The position numbers and the translations under genes are program-made. A stretch of DNA of 64,000 bases from Epiperipatus broadwayi (taxonomy: Eukaryota > Onychophora > Udeonychophora > Euonychophora > Peripatidae), in the NCBI GenBank assembly GCA_028023455.1, contig JAQFVV010000013.1, forward strand, positions 3,600,001 through 3,664,000. The letters run 5' to 3'. A model generated the notes under the pieces. It saw only the letters and a program-made list of their open reading frames with translations. It was not told where the DNA came from and ran no database searches. Shown piece by piece: positions 49,084 through 60,399 of this stretch. How positions within the stretch are numbered: the first letter of the stretch is position 1; every line of letters begins with the position of its first letter.

Positions 49084-49344
49084 TTCCTATTAATAGCATG
49101 GATATAATGCCTCCTTTATTTTTCTTTTGTGATCGTTTGATTCTGAGTACAATATTATGGGATTGGCAGGTGTGAAGTTATGTCCAGATTGTTTAGCATG
49201 CTCCAAAAATACAGAGGTTGTGTTGCTGTTCCTCTGAGCTCTGTTACACATGTAAAGATGTTGAGCCAGTCTAGTGTTGATTGTAGCTTTTGTTTCAGCA
49301 ACACAACCTCTGTATTTTTGTAGCATGCTAAACAATCTGGACAC
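49084..49344 (-). pseudogene. GIY-YIG endonuclease fragment of the 48-kb PLE (left arm)
   Basis: Open codons reading CVAETKATINTRLAQHLYMC, NTTSVFLEHAKQSGHNF, SESNDHKRKIKEALY. It aligns with the endonuclease at 38215-38538 (YYGETRANINTRIYQH...; KRKVKEAFY), sharing ET, NTR with the catalytic R, H-x-x-x-x-G-H and K-E-A. The GIY half is missing, YG of the YIG motif is replaced (CVAET), and the frame is lost after the KEA block. It is a partial, inactive domain. Confidence 0.65.
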
Positions 49345-49491
49345 AACTTCACATCTGCCAATCCCATAATATTGTGCTCAGAATCAAACGATCAAAAGAA
49401 AAATAAAGGAGGCATTTTACATTAATGGAAACATCCATGCTATTAATAGGAAAGATACTTGCTTCGAAATCTTGAAAAAATGGGCCACGTA
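49300..49491 (+). pseudogene. GIY-YIG endonuclease C-terminus of the 48-kb PLE (right arm)
   Basis: Inverted copy of the left-arm fragment. The last frame reads IKRKIKEAFYINGNIHAINR then KDTCFEILKKWAT and a stop at 49489-49491. It keeps the catalytic E (KEAF) and the conserved INRKD block, and ends exactly where the 38.5-kb element ends (SKQWTN). This right arm supplies the true C-terminus that the left arm lost. Confidence 0.65.
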
Positions 49492-49676
49492 ATACTAGCT
49501 TATTTGAATATTTGCATATATTTTACTATACATTTTATGAGGGCTATGAATATGAGGCATGGATCCTCGAAAACATTAAGCCGATAAACTTTAATATCAA
49601 TTTATATCTTCTTCTTTATTAACAATTATAAATAAGTGTTTTTGTTACATAATATTGAGAAGTAAAACTATATTTA

Positions 49677-50490
49677 TACCCTATAATGAAAGTTTGCATC
49701 ATCAATGCCATTCTAGGAGATATACTTGCCTATTATAGCCCTTGGATACATCTCCAAAAAACTATTAAGTATTTCATGAGAATAGCAAAAACATATATAT
49801 ATGGGGGATCAACAACTTCAATCAATCGAAAATACCTGCTTCCCAATATGCAAGGGTGGGCTTAACCTAATAGCTCCACAATCATTCACATCTTTACATT
49901 AGAGCTAAGATGTACATTTTAACCACTACTAACCCCTTCCTAAAGACAACTCCACCTCTACTACTGCTTGCTATTACTCCATACACAAATCATCACTTTT
50001 TCACTGATCATGCCATTAAGCATGCTGATTTACTGGACAATTATAACATTAATACTTTAATTGGTTTATCATACAAAGATCTAAAAAAATCATTTACCCC
50101 AATAGGCAACTTTGGTCAATACTAATTACTGCCAGAACACTGACTAAATTTCAAAATTTATGCGTGCCTCACTCATGGCTAAAATTCCTGCATAATCTGT
50201 TATTTGATATAATACCAACAAAGTTATTTCTCATAAAACACTTTAAATTAAACATAGATCCTAATTGCATACTATGCAATGCACTCCCGGAAAATACATT
50301 CCATTTCTTTGAGATATGTCCATACTTTTCATTCCATTTCTTTGAGATATGTCCATACTTTTCACCCTTACATGGCTTCGTATTCCACAAAGACACAATT
50401 AATTTAAAAAATATGCTCATAAGCAATATAAAGAAATTAAAACCATTCAATGCCTTTGTAACCATTCACACTCTTAGAACAATATAGCTT
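49677..50490 (+). pseudogene. LINE C ORF2, C-terminal region with CCHC motif
   Basis: Continuation after the PLE insertion. MKVCIINAILGDILAYYSPW is the thumb segment typical of L1/Tx1-like ORF2 (family: GR-x-x-x-INALLLSxLWYL). NRKYLLPNMQGW matches the later LPK-x-EGGL block. Frames change near 49865 and 50130. At 50260-50345 CILCNALPENTFHFFEIC is the C-x2-C-x8-H-x4-C zinc-finger motif near the ORF2 C-terminus. The 11 residues around HFFEICPYFS are duplicated by a 33-bp tandem repeat. Open to 50487. Confidence 0.7.
50297..50362. repeat. 33-bp in-frame tandem duplication in LINE C
   Basis: CATTCCATTTCTTTGAGATA with its following 13 bp occurs twice (50297-50329, 50330-50362). It duplicates 11 codons of the zinc-finger region without shifting the frame. 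Confidence 0.9.
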
Positions 50491-52453
50491 GCCCATTGTG
50501 CTGTAATATGCTCAAAAATATATAGCCAGTAATGTCACACAAAAAAATATGGCAAAGCAATACATTCCTTAGCTGCTCATTAATGCAATAACAGAAATCA
50601 TCTCATTCCAATTCACTGTATTCTAAAAACCTCCTAAGCAATGTAAAAAAAATATAAAAATATATATAAAAAGCTCTTAATGTAAATATACTAATTCTTG
50701 TAAATATTTTGTTACTAATAAAGTCTACTTATATATATATAAAAATTATTGAGATATAAAATGAATCAATCTTTAATCCATGATGTCAATAATTCTGATC
50801 ATATCTCTGATAAAGCATATAGTTTGTTATCCATAATAAAACGATTTTCATTACTTTTGAACCAAAATTTATTTCTTTAGCAACAAGTTTATATGAGGCA
50901 TGTTTGAATTAAAATTTTATCATTAAAAAAAATGTTTACTTTCATAATTGAAGAGATTAATTTACTATTGACTTTTATATTCATTCTTTCTTGAAGTAAG
51001 GAAAATTATTATTTTTGTAAATAATTTCAAAAAATAAATGTCAGCAACTTGTTTGAAATTAAAAAATATAATATTCCAAAAACATTTCAGCTATTTACCA
51101 TCATTCTTCAATGGAAGAAAAACCAATAACTGAGAGTTGAAATAATGGAACAGCAATTCCACAAATCAATTTGTCTATTTTTCCACTAGCATTTATCCAT
51201 AATAAATGAAATTTCTTGATATAAAAAATTAATTAATTAATTGATGATGGTTTCTAGTTATCTGTTGTTATCCATCTTTCTCTTAGACCAATGAGAAGAA
51301 GTCAGATGCCTAGCAAAGACATATGCCTATAAGTAATCAGCCTGCCATCAGAAATAAAAAGAAAATGGCTATTTAAAATTTTAAACCTGTTTTTGTCCTA
51401 CATGCACTGTAAATTCATAGTGACTTGTCTGGATTTCCAAACTTTATCTTTTATACTAGTGATCACATGATGTCTGGATTACATAATATTAATTCATCAT
51501 GCATTGGGATTTCTTGATTTTTCCAGGAAGCGTGTCATGGTTTCTGCTGCTCAAAATGTTAGTTACGATTTTTGAACCAAGGCAGTAAAAACTTTTATTT
51601 CTGGGTTTATAAAAAATACTTTTATAAATATTTATTCAAAATAATATCACAAACTTTAAAGTTACGATATTTATTTCAAACAAATCTATATTGACTTTTC
51701 TAATAAATATCATTAAATAAATACTCTATCAAACTAAATCATGTTTGCTAAATAAAAATCTAAATCAATTTTTACTACATTTAAAAATACATGTGTCCAC
51801 ACACTTAATAACTGTTCATTTTACACAAATAAGAATGTAATGTTGAATTTATAATTCTATTCTATATTCTATTTTTGAATTATTTGTTTTATTTGTGTAG
51901 CACTTCTTTTGGCTTGTACAACTAATAATTTTATTCATTAATAAGAATAGCAACAAAAGAATACATATTTCTTTATAGAAATATAGGAGTCTATTTAAAA
52001 AAATTTGCTTTGAGAGCCATTTAAAATGCTTTATAATATTATCTTTACTATAAACATTGGTATGACAGACTATTTAAATATGATAATGACTATATTCTAT
52101 GCTCTACGATCAATGATAACAATGAATACTTTTGTTTAACCATAAAAATTAAAGTCAATAAAATTTTTATAGTTTTAAATTTATAATAGCTAATTTGCAG
52201 TAACACAGTAATGGTACTATATATATATAGCTTATTCTGATAGATCTATAGGATATTCTACATGTTGTTTAATTATTACAAATAATTTTTAAATTAAAAT
52301 CCAATGGATTTCCATCATCTACTTGAATTGTTAAATGTTTTTAGATTATGTCAAATTTTGCTTAAACCTTTTCAAATACATTTACCTGTTATTAATAACA
52401 CATGTTAGAATAGAATTCATTATTTAAATACTAATATTCTTTTCTCTCCTTAG

Positions 52454-52624
52454 GTCTGAAGTTGTTTCTCTAATTAAGCTAGTTAGTAAGAGCATCTTTT
52501 TAAATTCAATATTCATTAACAATCCCCATGCTAAATTCATTGCTGAAGTCAGCATACCTAAAGAAGAAAGAAGAAAAATACTATTCAATTTACTAACAGT
52601 TAAATGCATTTTTGAAAAGATTTA
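52454..52624 (+). other. Possible terminal coding exon, unidentified
   Basis: TTCTTTTCTCTCCTTAG at 52437-52453 is a strong splice acceptor. After it, one frame stays open for 57 codons to TAA (52622-52624): SEVVSLIKLVSKSIFLNSIF, INNPHAKFIAEVSIPKEE, then RRKILFNLLTVKCIFEKI. The middle part has balanced, protein-like composition. No family recognised. The opposite strand is also open here, which lowers confidence. It could be the last exon of a host gene lying upstream with long introns. Confidence 0.3.
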
Positions 52625-53589
52625 AATAAAGTTTGAATGTTTCTAAAAACATTTAATAATTCATTTAGATGATGGAAGCAGTCCAAGATATAACTACAAG
52701 TAAAATTTCAACATTACCAATTTTGTAACAAACTGAAACATTTTCATTAACTATATACTCATTAAGATAGAAAATGCATTGTTGGTTGAAAAAGCTAAAT
52801 ACTGCAAAATAGTTCTTAGATAAACTACTTCAAATAAAAGTATTGTAAATATTGTTACATATTAGTAAGATTGCATAGCTACTAGTTATCATGAATATCA
52901 TGTTCCAGAAGTTATTGACTGTCAGAGTCTTCATGATGAATAATTTTAAAACTATTCTACAGTGTGAATAAATGTTAAGCTCTTCCAGAATTAATTTTTG
53001 CTGTTATAAAGATTAAAGGTATTTTTTTATATCAATATAATGTCAAGAAATTGAAAACTACCATAACAATGATCAATCAGAAAATGGAATAGGAAAAATT
53101 AATTTTAATAATCATTATACAGAATAATGTTTATATACTAATGCTACAATAAATGTTTGTTAAAAATGGAAAAATATTTGAGACAAGCAACTATTTAAAT
53201 TATTAGTGGATTCCATTAATGTTTTAAAGATAGTTTAACAGTAAGTGAATAAATATGATGGGTCACCTGTTAGATGGTTTCATTTTACAAAGACCAGAAC
53301 AGTCAGTGAAAGTTATATTTTCTTTAAAATGCTTTAAAAAAGCTTACTTAAAAATACCAAATCTCTCACTGAATTATGTTATACATTAATATTATTCTAT
53401 ACTTGAATTTGCATTTATTCACATTAAAAGCTTTATATAAAACCAATCAAATTGTAGTAATAAATTATATAATAGCAATATGGGATTATGATACTAAATA
53501 ATGTTGGAATAATGAATAATTCATTTCACCCTATTATAGAGATATCTACTGTAAGCTTGAAGAATTAATAGAGACCATACTGTATTATG

Positions 53590-53650
53590 CTGTAGCTCCA
53601 GATCAGTTTTTGGCTTTTGTCTTTATCCATAAAAACCAGGTTTCAAAGCT
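53590..53650 (-). ncRNA. Degenerate family 1 ribozyme relic
   Basis: The plus sequence AGATCAGTTTTTGGCTTTTG followed by TCTTTATCCATAAAA aligns with the antisense of the family 1 ribozyme (AGACTAGTTTCTGGCTTGTG, GCCTTCATCAGTGAG). Core bases have decayed. The match is weak and would not stand without the other copies. Confidence 0.25.
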
Positions 53651-55783
53651 GAAGTTAATGAATGTATTTATGCATATAGAAACCTTTTTTTTTATTCATT
53701 TATACTATTATTCAAGTTTTGTTGATTGTTCTATAGTAATAGAAGGAAATGAACTGTTCTTGGAAGTATATGAGAAATTTCTGTGATAGTATTACTGATA
53801 AATAATAATTTACTAAAATTTATTTATAATATAATAAACAACTATAACATGATTTCTGAAAAAAAAAATTATTTTAATTGATACTATCAGAAAATGTTGA
53901 TACAAATATAAAAATATAATAAATTTCCTATCTCATAATATTTGATTTATAATTGAAATAAAGGTTTATTACACTTCAGATATGAAAAAAAAAATCTGAA
54001 TAATTTGTAGCTTCTGAAAATATGGTGATTCATTTGTTACTAAGACAATTTGGCAAACATCCAAAAATTAGGAAAAAATATTAAAACTGTGACTAAAAGT
54101 CATAAAATTAGTTGTGAAGCATTATTCACTTTCATAATGATTCATACTAAAATGATGTTACTAACAATTATTCCCTTCAAAAAATTCCCAAAACTATTTT
54201 TATGACATAATGAGTATTTACAATTTAAGGATTAATACTGATACTGTTCTTGAAAGATCACATTATCAATAAGGGAAGTTTACAAAAGGAATAAAATAAT
54301 TTCTCTTGAAAAAGAATGCAACACATCAAACCAATAGGATAGCATTTAAGATAAGTAAAAAGAGAAAAAGAAAGAAATAGGAGAATCTTGTGTTTACTTT
54401 TATATAAAAGAAAAAAAATATAAAAATAATTGTAGAAACTTTCAAATGTATAATAAATTTTCACAATAAATAAAAAGAAAAATATTGAATTACAGAAGAC
54501 AAAAACCAGTTCATAGAAAAGATTTGAATAATAAATCAACTTATATTAATAAATATCATTCAAATAAACAAAATTATTTCTTAAGTATAGATTTTAAAAA
54601 TACTTATTTTTTATTAAATCATTTAGTGATATTATTAACAAAATGTATGGGATATTAACAAAATAATAATAATTGAATGGTTCATTGCTTATGAGTTCGT
54701 AAGACGTTTGAGCACTAGAAGTGAAAATCAAGCTTCAATCCATGAATCTTGATTTTCAGAGTCCCCCATTCTACCAATATGCTAAAACAAGCAGAAATAG
54801 TTATTATATATTCAATAAGTAATATGAAATTACAAAACTAAAACCACAATGCAGTGCGAAGCAATACAATGAACATGGTTTTGTTTCTTCTTCCCTGAAC
54901 TTTTATGAAAAGCTATAAGAAAAATGATTTTTCTCATTTGAAAAACTATTTTCCAAAATAATCTACAGAAAAAATATTTGCTTTGATTCAAGCATTATTA
55001 AAGATATCTCAAAAACAACATGATAAAATATATCTCATTTATCTTTCATGTCTTGCAGCTTTTGTCATTATTACTTATGATTACAAAGACTTGAATACAA
55101 AATTTTTTTAAAAGTTAAATATATTTGAAAAGTTTAGTTGAAAATATACTATAATTTTTTTTTAAATAATTCATTCTGTGTTATATTTCTCAAAATTAAC
55201 TATTTTAATATTTCAATTAGACTGACTCATTAAAATAATTTTGTTTTTTTAAAAATAGGAAAATTATAGAAAAAATTCAATTTTAGTAATATAATTCCTT
55301 GGCATGAAAGTATATATGCAACTTCAATTAAAATGTGTAAGACAAAAATAAAAATCTATATGTTCATGACTTTGGGATTATGCTGTACCTGAACCAAACA
55401 TTTGATAATTATGAATCATTATAAAAAATAAAATAAAAAAAGGAACGTTTTTGTTTTAAAATTTGAGTGGAAAATTATTTTGGCATTTATGAACAAATAC
55501 ATTTTTGTCATTGCTATTTACAGAACAAAATAAAAAGAAAGTGATGCATTTGTTTTGGGTTCACAATCTACATTTAGATTTATTTAGTAAAATTATTAAC
55601 TAACTAAGTGTAGAACAAAATATTACTTAAAATTAATACACAAAATATTTATTATGCTAAAATTTAATAAATTTATTTTTCATATCTCAGTCAGAAATAC
55701 AACTATCTTGAAGAATATCTTTCTCTTTTTTCAAATAACAAAAATATCTAAATATGGTTTTACCTTATGCCAATAATTTAATA

Positions 55784-56133
55784 ATTATGTTCAGTAAGAT
55801 GTTATATGTTGGACTATTTCCATCATTTATGAGTGAATGTTGAATGTATAGAAAATTTTAAACTTTATTTAAACTTTCCAAATACAAACAACTTGTTAGT
55901 AATAACACACAAATAGACAATACAGGTTAATTGTTAGTAATAACACACAAATAGACAATACAGGTTAATTACTAACCTGTATTGTCTATTTGGGTGTTAT
56001 TACTAACAAGTTGTTTGTATTTGGAAAGTTTAACATTCAACATTCACTTATAAATGATAGAAAGAGTTCAACATATCACATCTTATAATATACCATCATT
56101 ACAAACCTTCAGACAAATATTATGTTCAGTAAG
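55784..56133. mobile_element. Small foldback with a 15-bp target-site duplication
   Basis: ATTATGTTCAGTAAG flanks the insert at 55784-55798 and 56119-56133. The 320-bp body is a palindrome centred near 55970: ACTTTCCAAATACAAACAAC, then TTGTTAGTAATAACAC, with exact complements on the right. The left arm contains a 40-bp tandem duplication (TTGTTAGTAATAACACACAA, twice). The terminal sequences TGTTGGACTATTTCCATCAT and CAAACCTTCAGACAAA match the ends of the PLE at 25.6-26.8 kb. It is a short, non-coding member of that family. Confidence 0.8.
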
Positions 56134-56639
56134 TCTCAAATAGTAGTAAGTATTACATTTTTTTTTTTTTTACTTTGTATAATTCATAACCATGAACTAT
56201 TACTGTTGTTTGGGAGCTTTTAGCTTAGGTAAAAGTATTTTTATTTTTAAATTCCAAATTTATAATTTTAAATAAACGCATTTTCATTTGTACATCAACA
56301 ACTGAGAAAGCTAAATTATTAATACGTATAAAATATTTTATATGTGCAAAGTACCAAGATTTCTTCCACTAATTCTATTTTAACAATTCCAGGTTTGTTC
56401 CCAAATTTTCAAGTATTTTCTATATTTAAAAATGCAATAAATAATTGTTTATTTTCCATGAGAGAGATTTTAATCAATTAAGTAACAATGAATAATTATC
56501 CCTATCCATTTCTCTGAATGAAATCTATTTTTGAATCTCACTGAAGATTTTATATGCTTCTATACAAACTTTAATATATTTTACAAATTATGGAAGTTAT
56601 TGCTACTGTTCTATAAATAATTAATAATCTAAAATCTAT
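56134..56639. other. AT-rich spacer
   Basis: No gene or repeat recognised. A run of T lies at about 56160-56171. Confidence 0.6.
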
Positions 56640-57400
56640 TTCTCACATTCTTTCCATTCATGTAAAATCACACTAACACCATCTAAAATTTTATTAAAGC
56701 TTTCTTTTAAATTAACCTTTGCATATCTTTCTACACCTATAAATAAGTATTTCAGATGCTATGCCATTTAATCTTCCAGCTTTATATCAAATTCTCAGTC
56801 AATTTACCCATACTCTCATGAAGCAAATCATATTTACTTATCAACTCACTTTCATCAAGGTTTCTATGACCAACTAATTCATTGAATTTTTTTTTCTAAT
56901 TTCTTCCTTATCATCACATATAAATGACTTTTTTTTCTTACTTATCTTCTTTTTATATCATCATCATTTCTACCTAAACTTAATTTTCTCAGATAACTTA
57001 TTAATTTCACTATATTCTTAATTTTTTTTTTCTTAAATAATTATCCCATCTAGCCTTTAGCCTTCCCTTTCCCATTTGTTTTTTAAGAACTTTTTTGTAC
57101 TACCAACATGCTCTTGTTCTTTCACACTCTTAGAGTATATTTATTCCATCTTTTTTTAATTAATCCTATTACTTCTAACTAAACATTCATTTATAACCTT
57201 TTTCACCCTATCAATCCATTCTTTATAAGTTTTAAATTCAACCTTTTTATATCTTTCCCCCAAAATATTACCAAACCTGTTTAATTTGGGCTCATTCTTA
57301 TTTTCTATCCACCCCTATCAATTCTTCTATAATAATCATTCAGACATTCCTCATTCTATCAACATAAAATTACGATCCCTACATCATTTTAAAAAAAATT
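56640..57400 (-). pseudogene. Very decayed LINE fragment
   Basis: On the minus strand, short stretches look like a LINE RT and its upstream part: EWIDRVKKVINECLVRSN near 57180-57230, and near 56650-56700 SFNKILDGVSVILHEWKECE (RT landmark FN-x-I-L...W-K). Stops are dense. It may be related to LINE A at 14.5-17 kb, but I could not establish a direct match by eye. Confidence 0.3.
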
Positions 57401-59622
57401 AAAGCGCCCTCTTTTAGTAGACATAGTGAACCAAATAATGAGAGTTCTAATGACAGTTTCTATAAAAGCAAAAGCAATAAAAGTTCTGTTAATTTTTTAT
57501 AATCTGAATCGTCTCTTAGAAATGATGTGTCACCTGACAATAATAACTTGGAAATTGCTGAAATTATTTCATCATGCATAATTCAGTTTCTACAAGGTTT
57601 GTCAGGAAATAGTTAAATAGAATAAATTCCTATTATTAATTATTATAACAAAAAAGATATTTTTTTAAATAACTAAAAAAAAAAAAAAAGGAAGATAAAT
57701 TTGAATTAGTAAATAAGTAACATGTAAAGAAATCAATTTTATATATATAAATTCAAGCTAAGTCTTTATTAAAAACAATATATAGTGTAATTGGCATTCA
57801 TAACCAACTTCATGAAACAAAAGATGAAATATTAAATGGAAACTCATAAATTTTCCAAGCATGAAAATATTTTTCTGGCAGACTCAAAGATAAATTTATG
57901 AGATCCCATTTAATGCTTTCTATTACTAAAAAGAAAAGACAATTATAGTTTCCTAATTGTATTAACCCTCAATTAATCTATTTATCTGAAAATAACACAA
58001 ACTTTGCACAATGTATTTTTATATATGCAACTGAATTTAACAAAATATTTTTTTAAATCAAAACTTCTTATAAATAAGTGGGCAGGTGATCCATGTCAAA
58101 ATATGATAAAGTAAAACATTTTTAAAGCAATATCATTAAAAAACCCACAGTAAAAAAAAAAATAAACAATCAAATCATTAGTGACTCAGAAGACTAAATA
58201 ATGTTGAGCACTAATATGATGGACTGAACACTACAGTTCCATTGACTTTATCAAACTGATTTTGTTCTCACAGGTACAAATAAATCTAGAAGCCTTTATT
58301 TCTTGATAACATTATTTTCACCACTTCAATAAATCACAAAGGATAGCAACTACAAAAAATATTTTTATATATCAATTAGGAAGCTCAGACCATTAATACA
58401 CAATTTATAAATAATTTTTGATCATAAAATGTAAGTCCATATTTGATAATAAAAAGTTCAGTGCCTTGAAAATGATTTTCAGTTCTTAAATAGTTAATGG
58501 CTGTCAAATCTATGGTTACAATAGCAGAATTAAAAGATTTAATGAAGACATTAGTGCATCTATCTCATGGTTGAATATTTACAGATTATTTCATAATAAA
58601 CTATTACAATAAATAAATAAAAAGCATTAATGACCAATTTCAAAATTGTATTCCATAAAAAGTATATATCTATATGAAATATAAGCTTAACATACTTCAA
58701 CATAAATTCAAAACTAAATAATGTACATTGAAAAGTTGAAAGTGCTGTTTGCTATAAAAATTGAAAAGCAATTGTTTATATAAAAAATTTCTAGCATGAG
58801 TCATTATAAAAAAGTTTAAATACTGACTGTTGTAAACATTCAAATTTCACTGGAAATAAAAAAACATATTACTATAAAATCATTCAAAAATGAATTAAAA
58901 GCCAATTACTGGAAGTTTTAAGGTTCATCATTTACACAAATTTGAATGTTTAATGAAAAGATTAAATCTTGACTTTCATATATTAAATAAAAAACCATTT
59001 ACTTTAAAAATAGAAGCTCTTAGAATAACTAGTTATCTGCTGTGTAAGAGAATACTAGCTGCCATACAAAAAGCATGAACTATCTCTAAATATGAACATG
59101 CTGCTAATTAAAATTTATGATATCATATTCATTTTCTAATCTATTTTATGCAATGTGCTTCAACAAAAAGATTGAATAAGTAGTATTTCAACTTCTGTTA
59201 GTCATTCACAGGTGTTTCAATCAATGTTTACTTTCTTATAATTTTGTTATTTATTTATTTCAGCAATTTTCTTTTATTATTACAATAACTTTATTATATG
59301 ATAAATCTTTTATAATAGACATATTTCATTCTAATAATCTTATTCTTTGATAAAGCATGCAGATAAAGTTGTTTTAGTCTATCCAAGCCAGCTGTATACT
59401 CAATTTATTTTTTAAAAAATTAATACACAATAAATCTAAACTTAAGCAAAATAGTTTTATTACTCTGAATATAAAATATAATATTAGTAAAGTAATAGTA
59501 ACATCAACTTGCGGTTTGCTTACCTTCACAAATAAATTTGCAAATAGGAAATTTTCTAGCATTTTCTGACAATTATGATAATACAATGCTCAATATGTCT
59601 ATGCATGAACCATACTTCATAG
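57401..59622. other. AT-rich DNA
   Basis: No gene recognised. At 57425-57620 a plus frame with one stop reads NNESSNDSFYKSKSNKSS and later NNNLEIAEIISSCIIQFLQG, faintly like a Ser-rich element ORF; I could not place it. Confidence 0.4.
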
Positions 59623-60017
59623 TGTTAACTATAATGTTGGGTTCTATTTCACCGCATCTATTAAGCTCTGTTGACTCTTCATTGTTAAATCTTCTGCATA
59701 CTAGACTGCATATATGTATAATAACTCATTTTGCTCTTCGGTCTTGCTCAGTGCTTATACATATACATATTTAGTTCAGCTGTTTGTCATTTGCTTTTTT
59801 TAATTTGCATAAATTAATAACATTATTCCTTCTCTGCAAATTTGCATATCAAATTATGTTTTTCTTTTTGTATAATTTTAAGCATAATGCATACTAATTT
59901 TCTAGAGTAGATTTAATCTTTTTATTTCTGTTTAATTATATCCACACTCACTCATACTTCTGTACTTATCTTTGTACATTATTAGTGTACAAATTTCTTT
60001 ATAGTCAGTACATAACA
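59623..60017 (-). repeat. 3' long terminal repeat of the Ty3/gypsy element
   Basis: On the minus strand it starts TGTTATGTACTGAC immediately after a purine-rich tract (GGTGAAGGGAGGTAT, 60018 on) and ends AGTTAACA at 59623. TGTTA...TAACA ends are inverted repeats typical of LTRs. A GAAATAAAAAGATTAAAT stretch could hold a polyadenylation signal. Length 395 bp. The 5' LTR lies beyond the window, so the boundaries cannot be checked by comparison. Confidence 0.55.
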
Positions 60018-60399
60018 ATACCTCCCTTCACCCTGGAAATTACTGTAAAGTTCAACTACAAATATGATCCTCTAATTTAATAAGGCTTTGTGACTCTTTT
60101 GTTCTTCTTCAATGAGGTATCAGTCTCTCTACCTTCTTCTCTTATCTGCTATCTATGCTCTGCAGATGAATGTAGTAGATTTGAACTTGTAGATTTACAT
60201 TTCCATCAATTTCTGTAGATACTTCCATACCAATATTTTCAATGTTTTATATGATCCCCAATAAGAGTGGGAAATGAAATGTACTTAGCTTTAACGGCTC
60301 ATGTAAACAGATATGTAAATAGTCTATAAGTCTTTTTCTCTGCTATCTTCCAATATTCAATCATATATAATTACTTAGATAACAGTTCAGTTATAAACC

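Larger units (their letters stand above)
48166..49687. mobile_element. Penelope-like element insertion inside LINE C, built of nested inverted repeats
   Basis: Bounded by the 11-bp direct repeat TACCCTATAAT (48166-48176 and 49677-49687). Removing one copy plus the insert restores the LINE frame: ...LLYPIMKVCIINAI. Three inverted repeats are nested or adjacent: outer 48172-48310 with 49500-49628, hammerhead arms 48370-48466 with 48929-49026, and endonuclease arms about 49037-49215 with 49293-49500. A T/G-rich 460-bp spacer (48470-48928) separates the hammerhead arms. A 50-bp unpaired tail (49624-49676) precedes the right duplication, as in the foldback at 19.4 kb. No RT is present. Confidence 0.8.
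45241..50735 (+). mobile_element. LINE C, L1/Tx1-like, two ORFs, disabled and interrupted
   Basis: A nearly complete non-LTR retrotransposon in one orientation: zinc-knuckle ORF1, APE endonuclease, reverse transcriptase, a C-terminal CCHC motif and a 3' end near 50735 with AATAAAGTCTAC and an AT tail. ORF2 has stops or frame changes near 46001, 46815, 46920, 47655 and 47805. A Penelope-like insertion at 48166-49687 splits its thumb region. The 5' boundary is uncertain. No poly(A) tail or target duplication was clear. Confidence 0.75.
50736..55783. other. AT-rich intergenic DNA
   Basis: About 5 kb with no gene firmly recognised. It contains the possible exon at 52454 and the ribozyme relic near 53600 (listed separately). 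A hairpin at 54722-54758 pairs TGAAAATCAAG with CTTGATTTTCA. Other open frames are K/I/F/L-rich chance translations. Confidence 0.5.

Noticed and set aside
50169-50465. 98-codon minus-strand frame
   Set aside because: Antisense to the LINE C zinc-finger region. Its internal protein repeat comes from the 33-bp duplication.
54258-54539. 93-codon minus-strand frame with many F, Y and L
   Set aside because: Low-complexity hydrophobic translation of A-rich DNA. No start context, motif or splice signal supports a gene.
59538-59774. 78-codon plus-strand frame
   Set aside because: Lies mostly inside the minus-strand LTR and has no domain.
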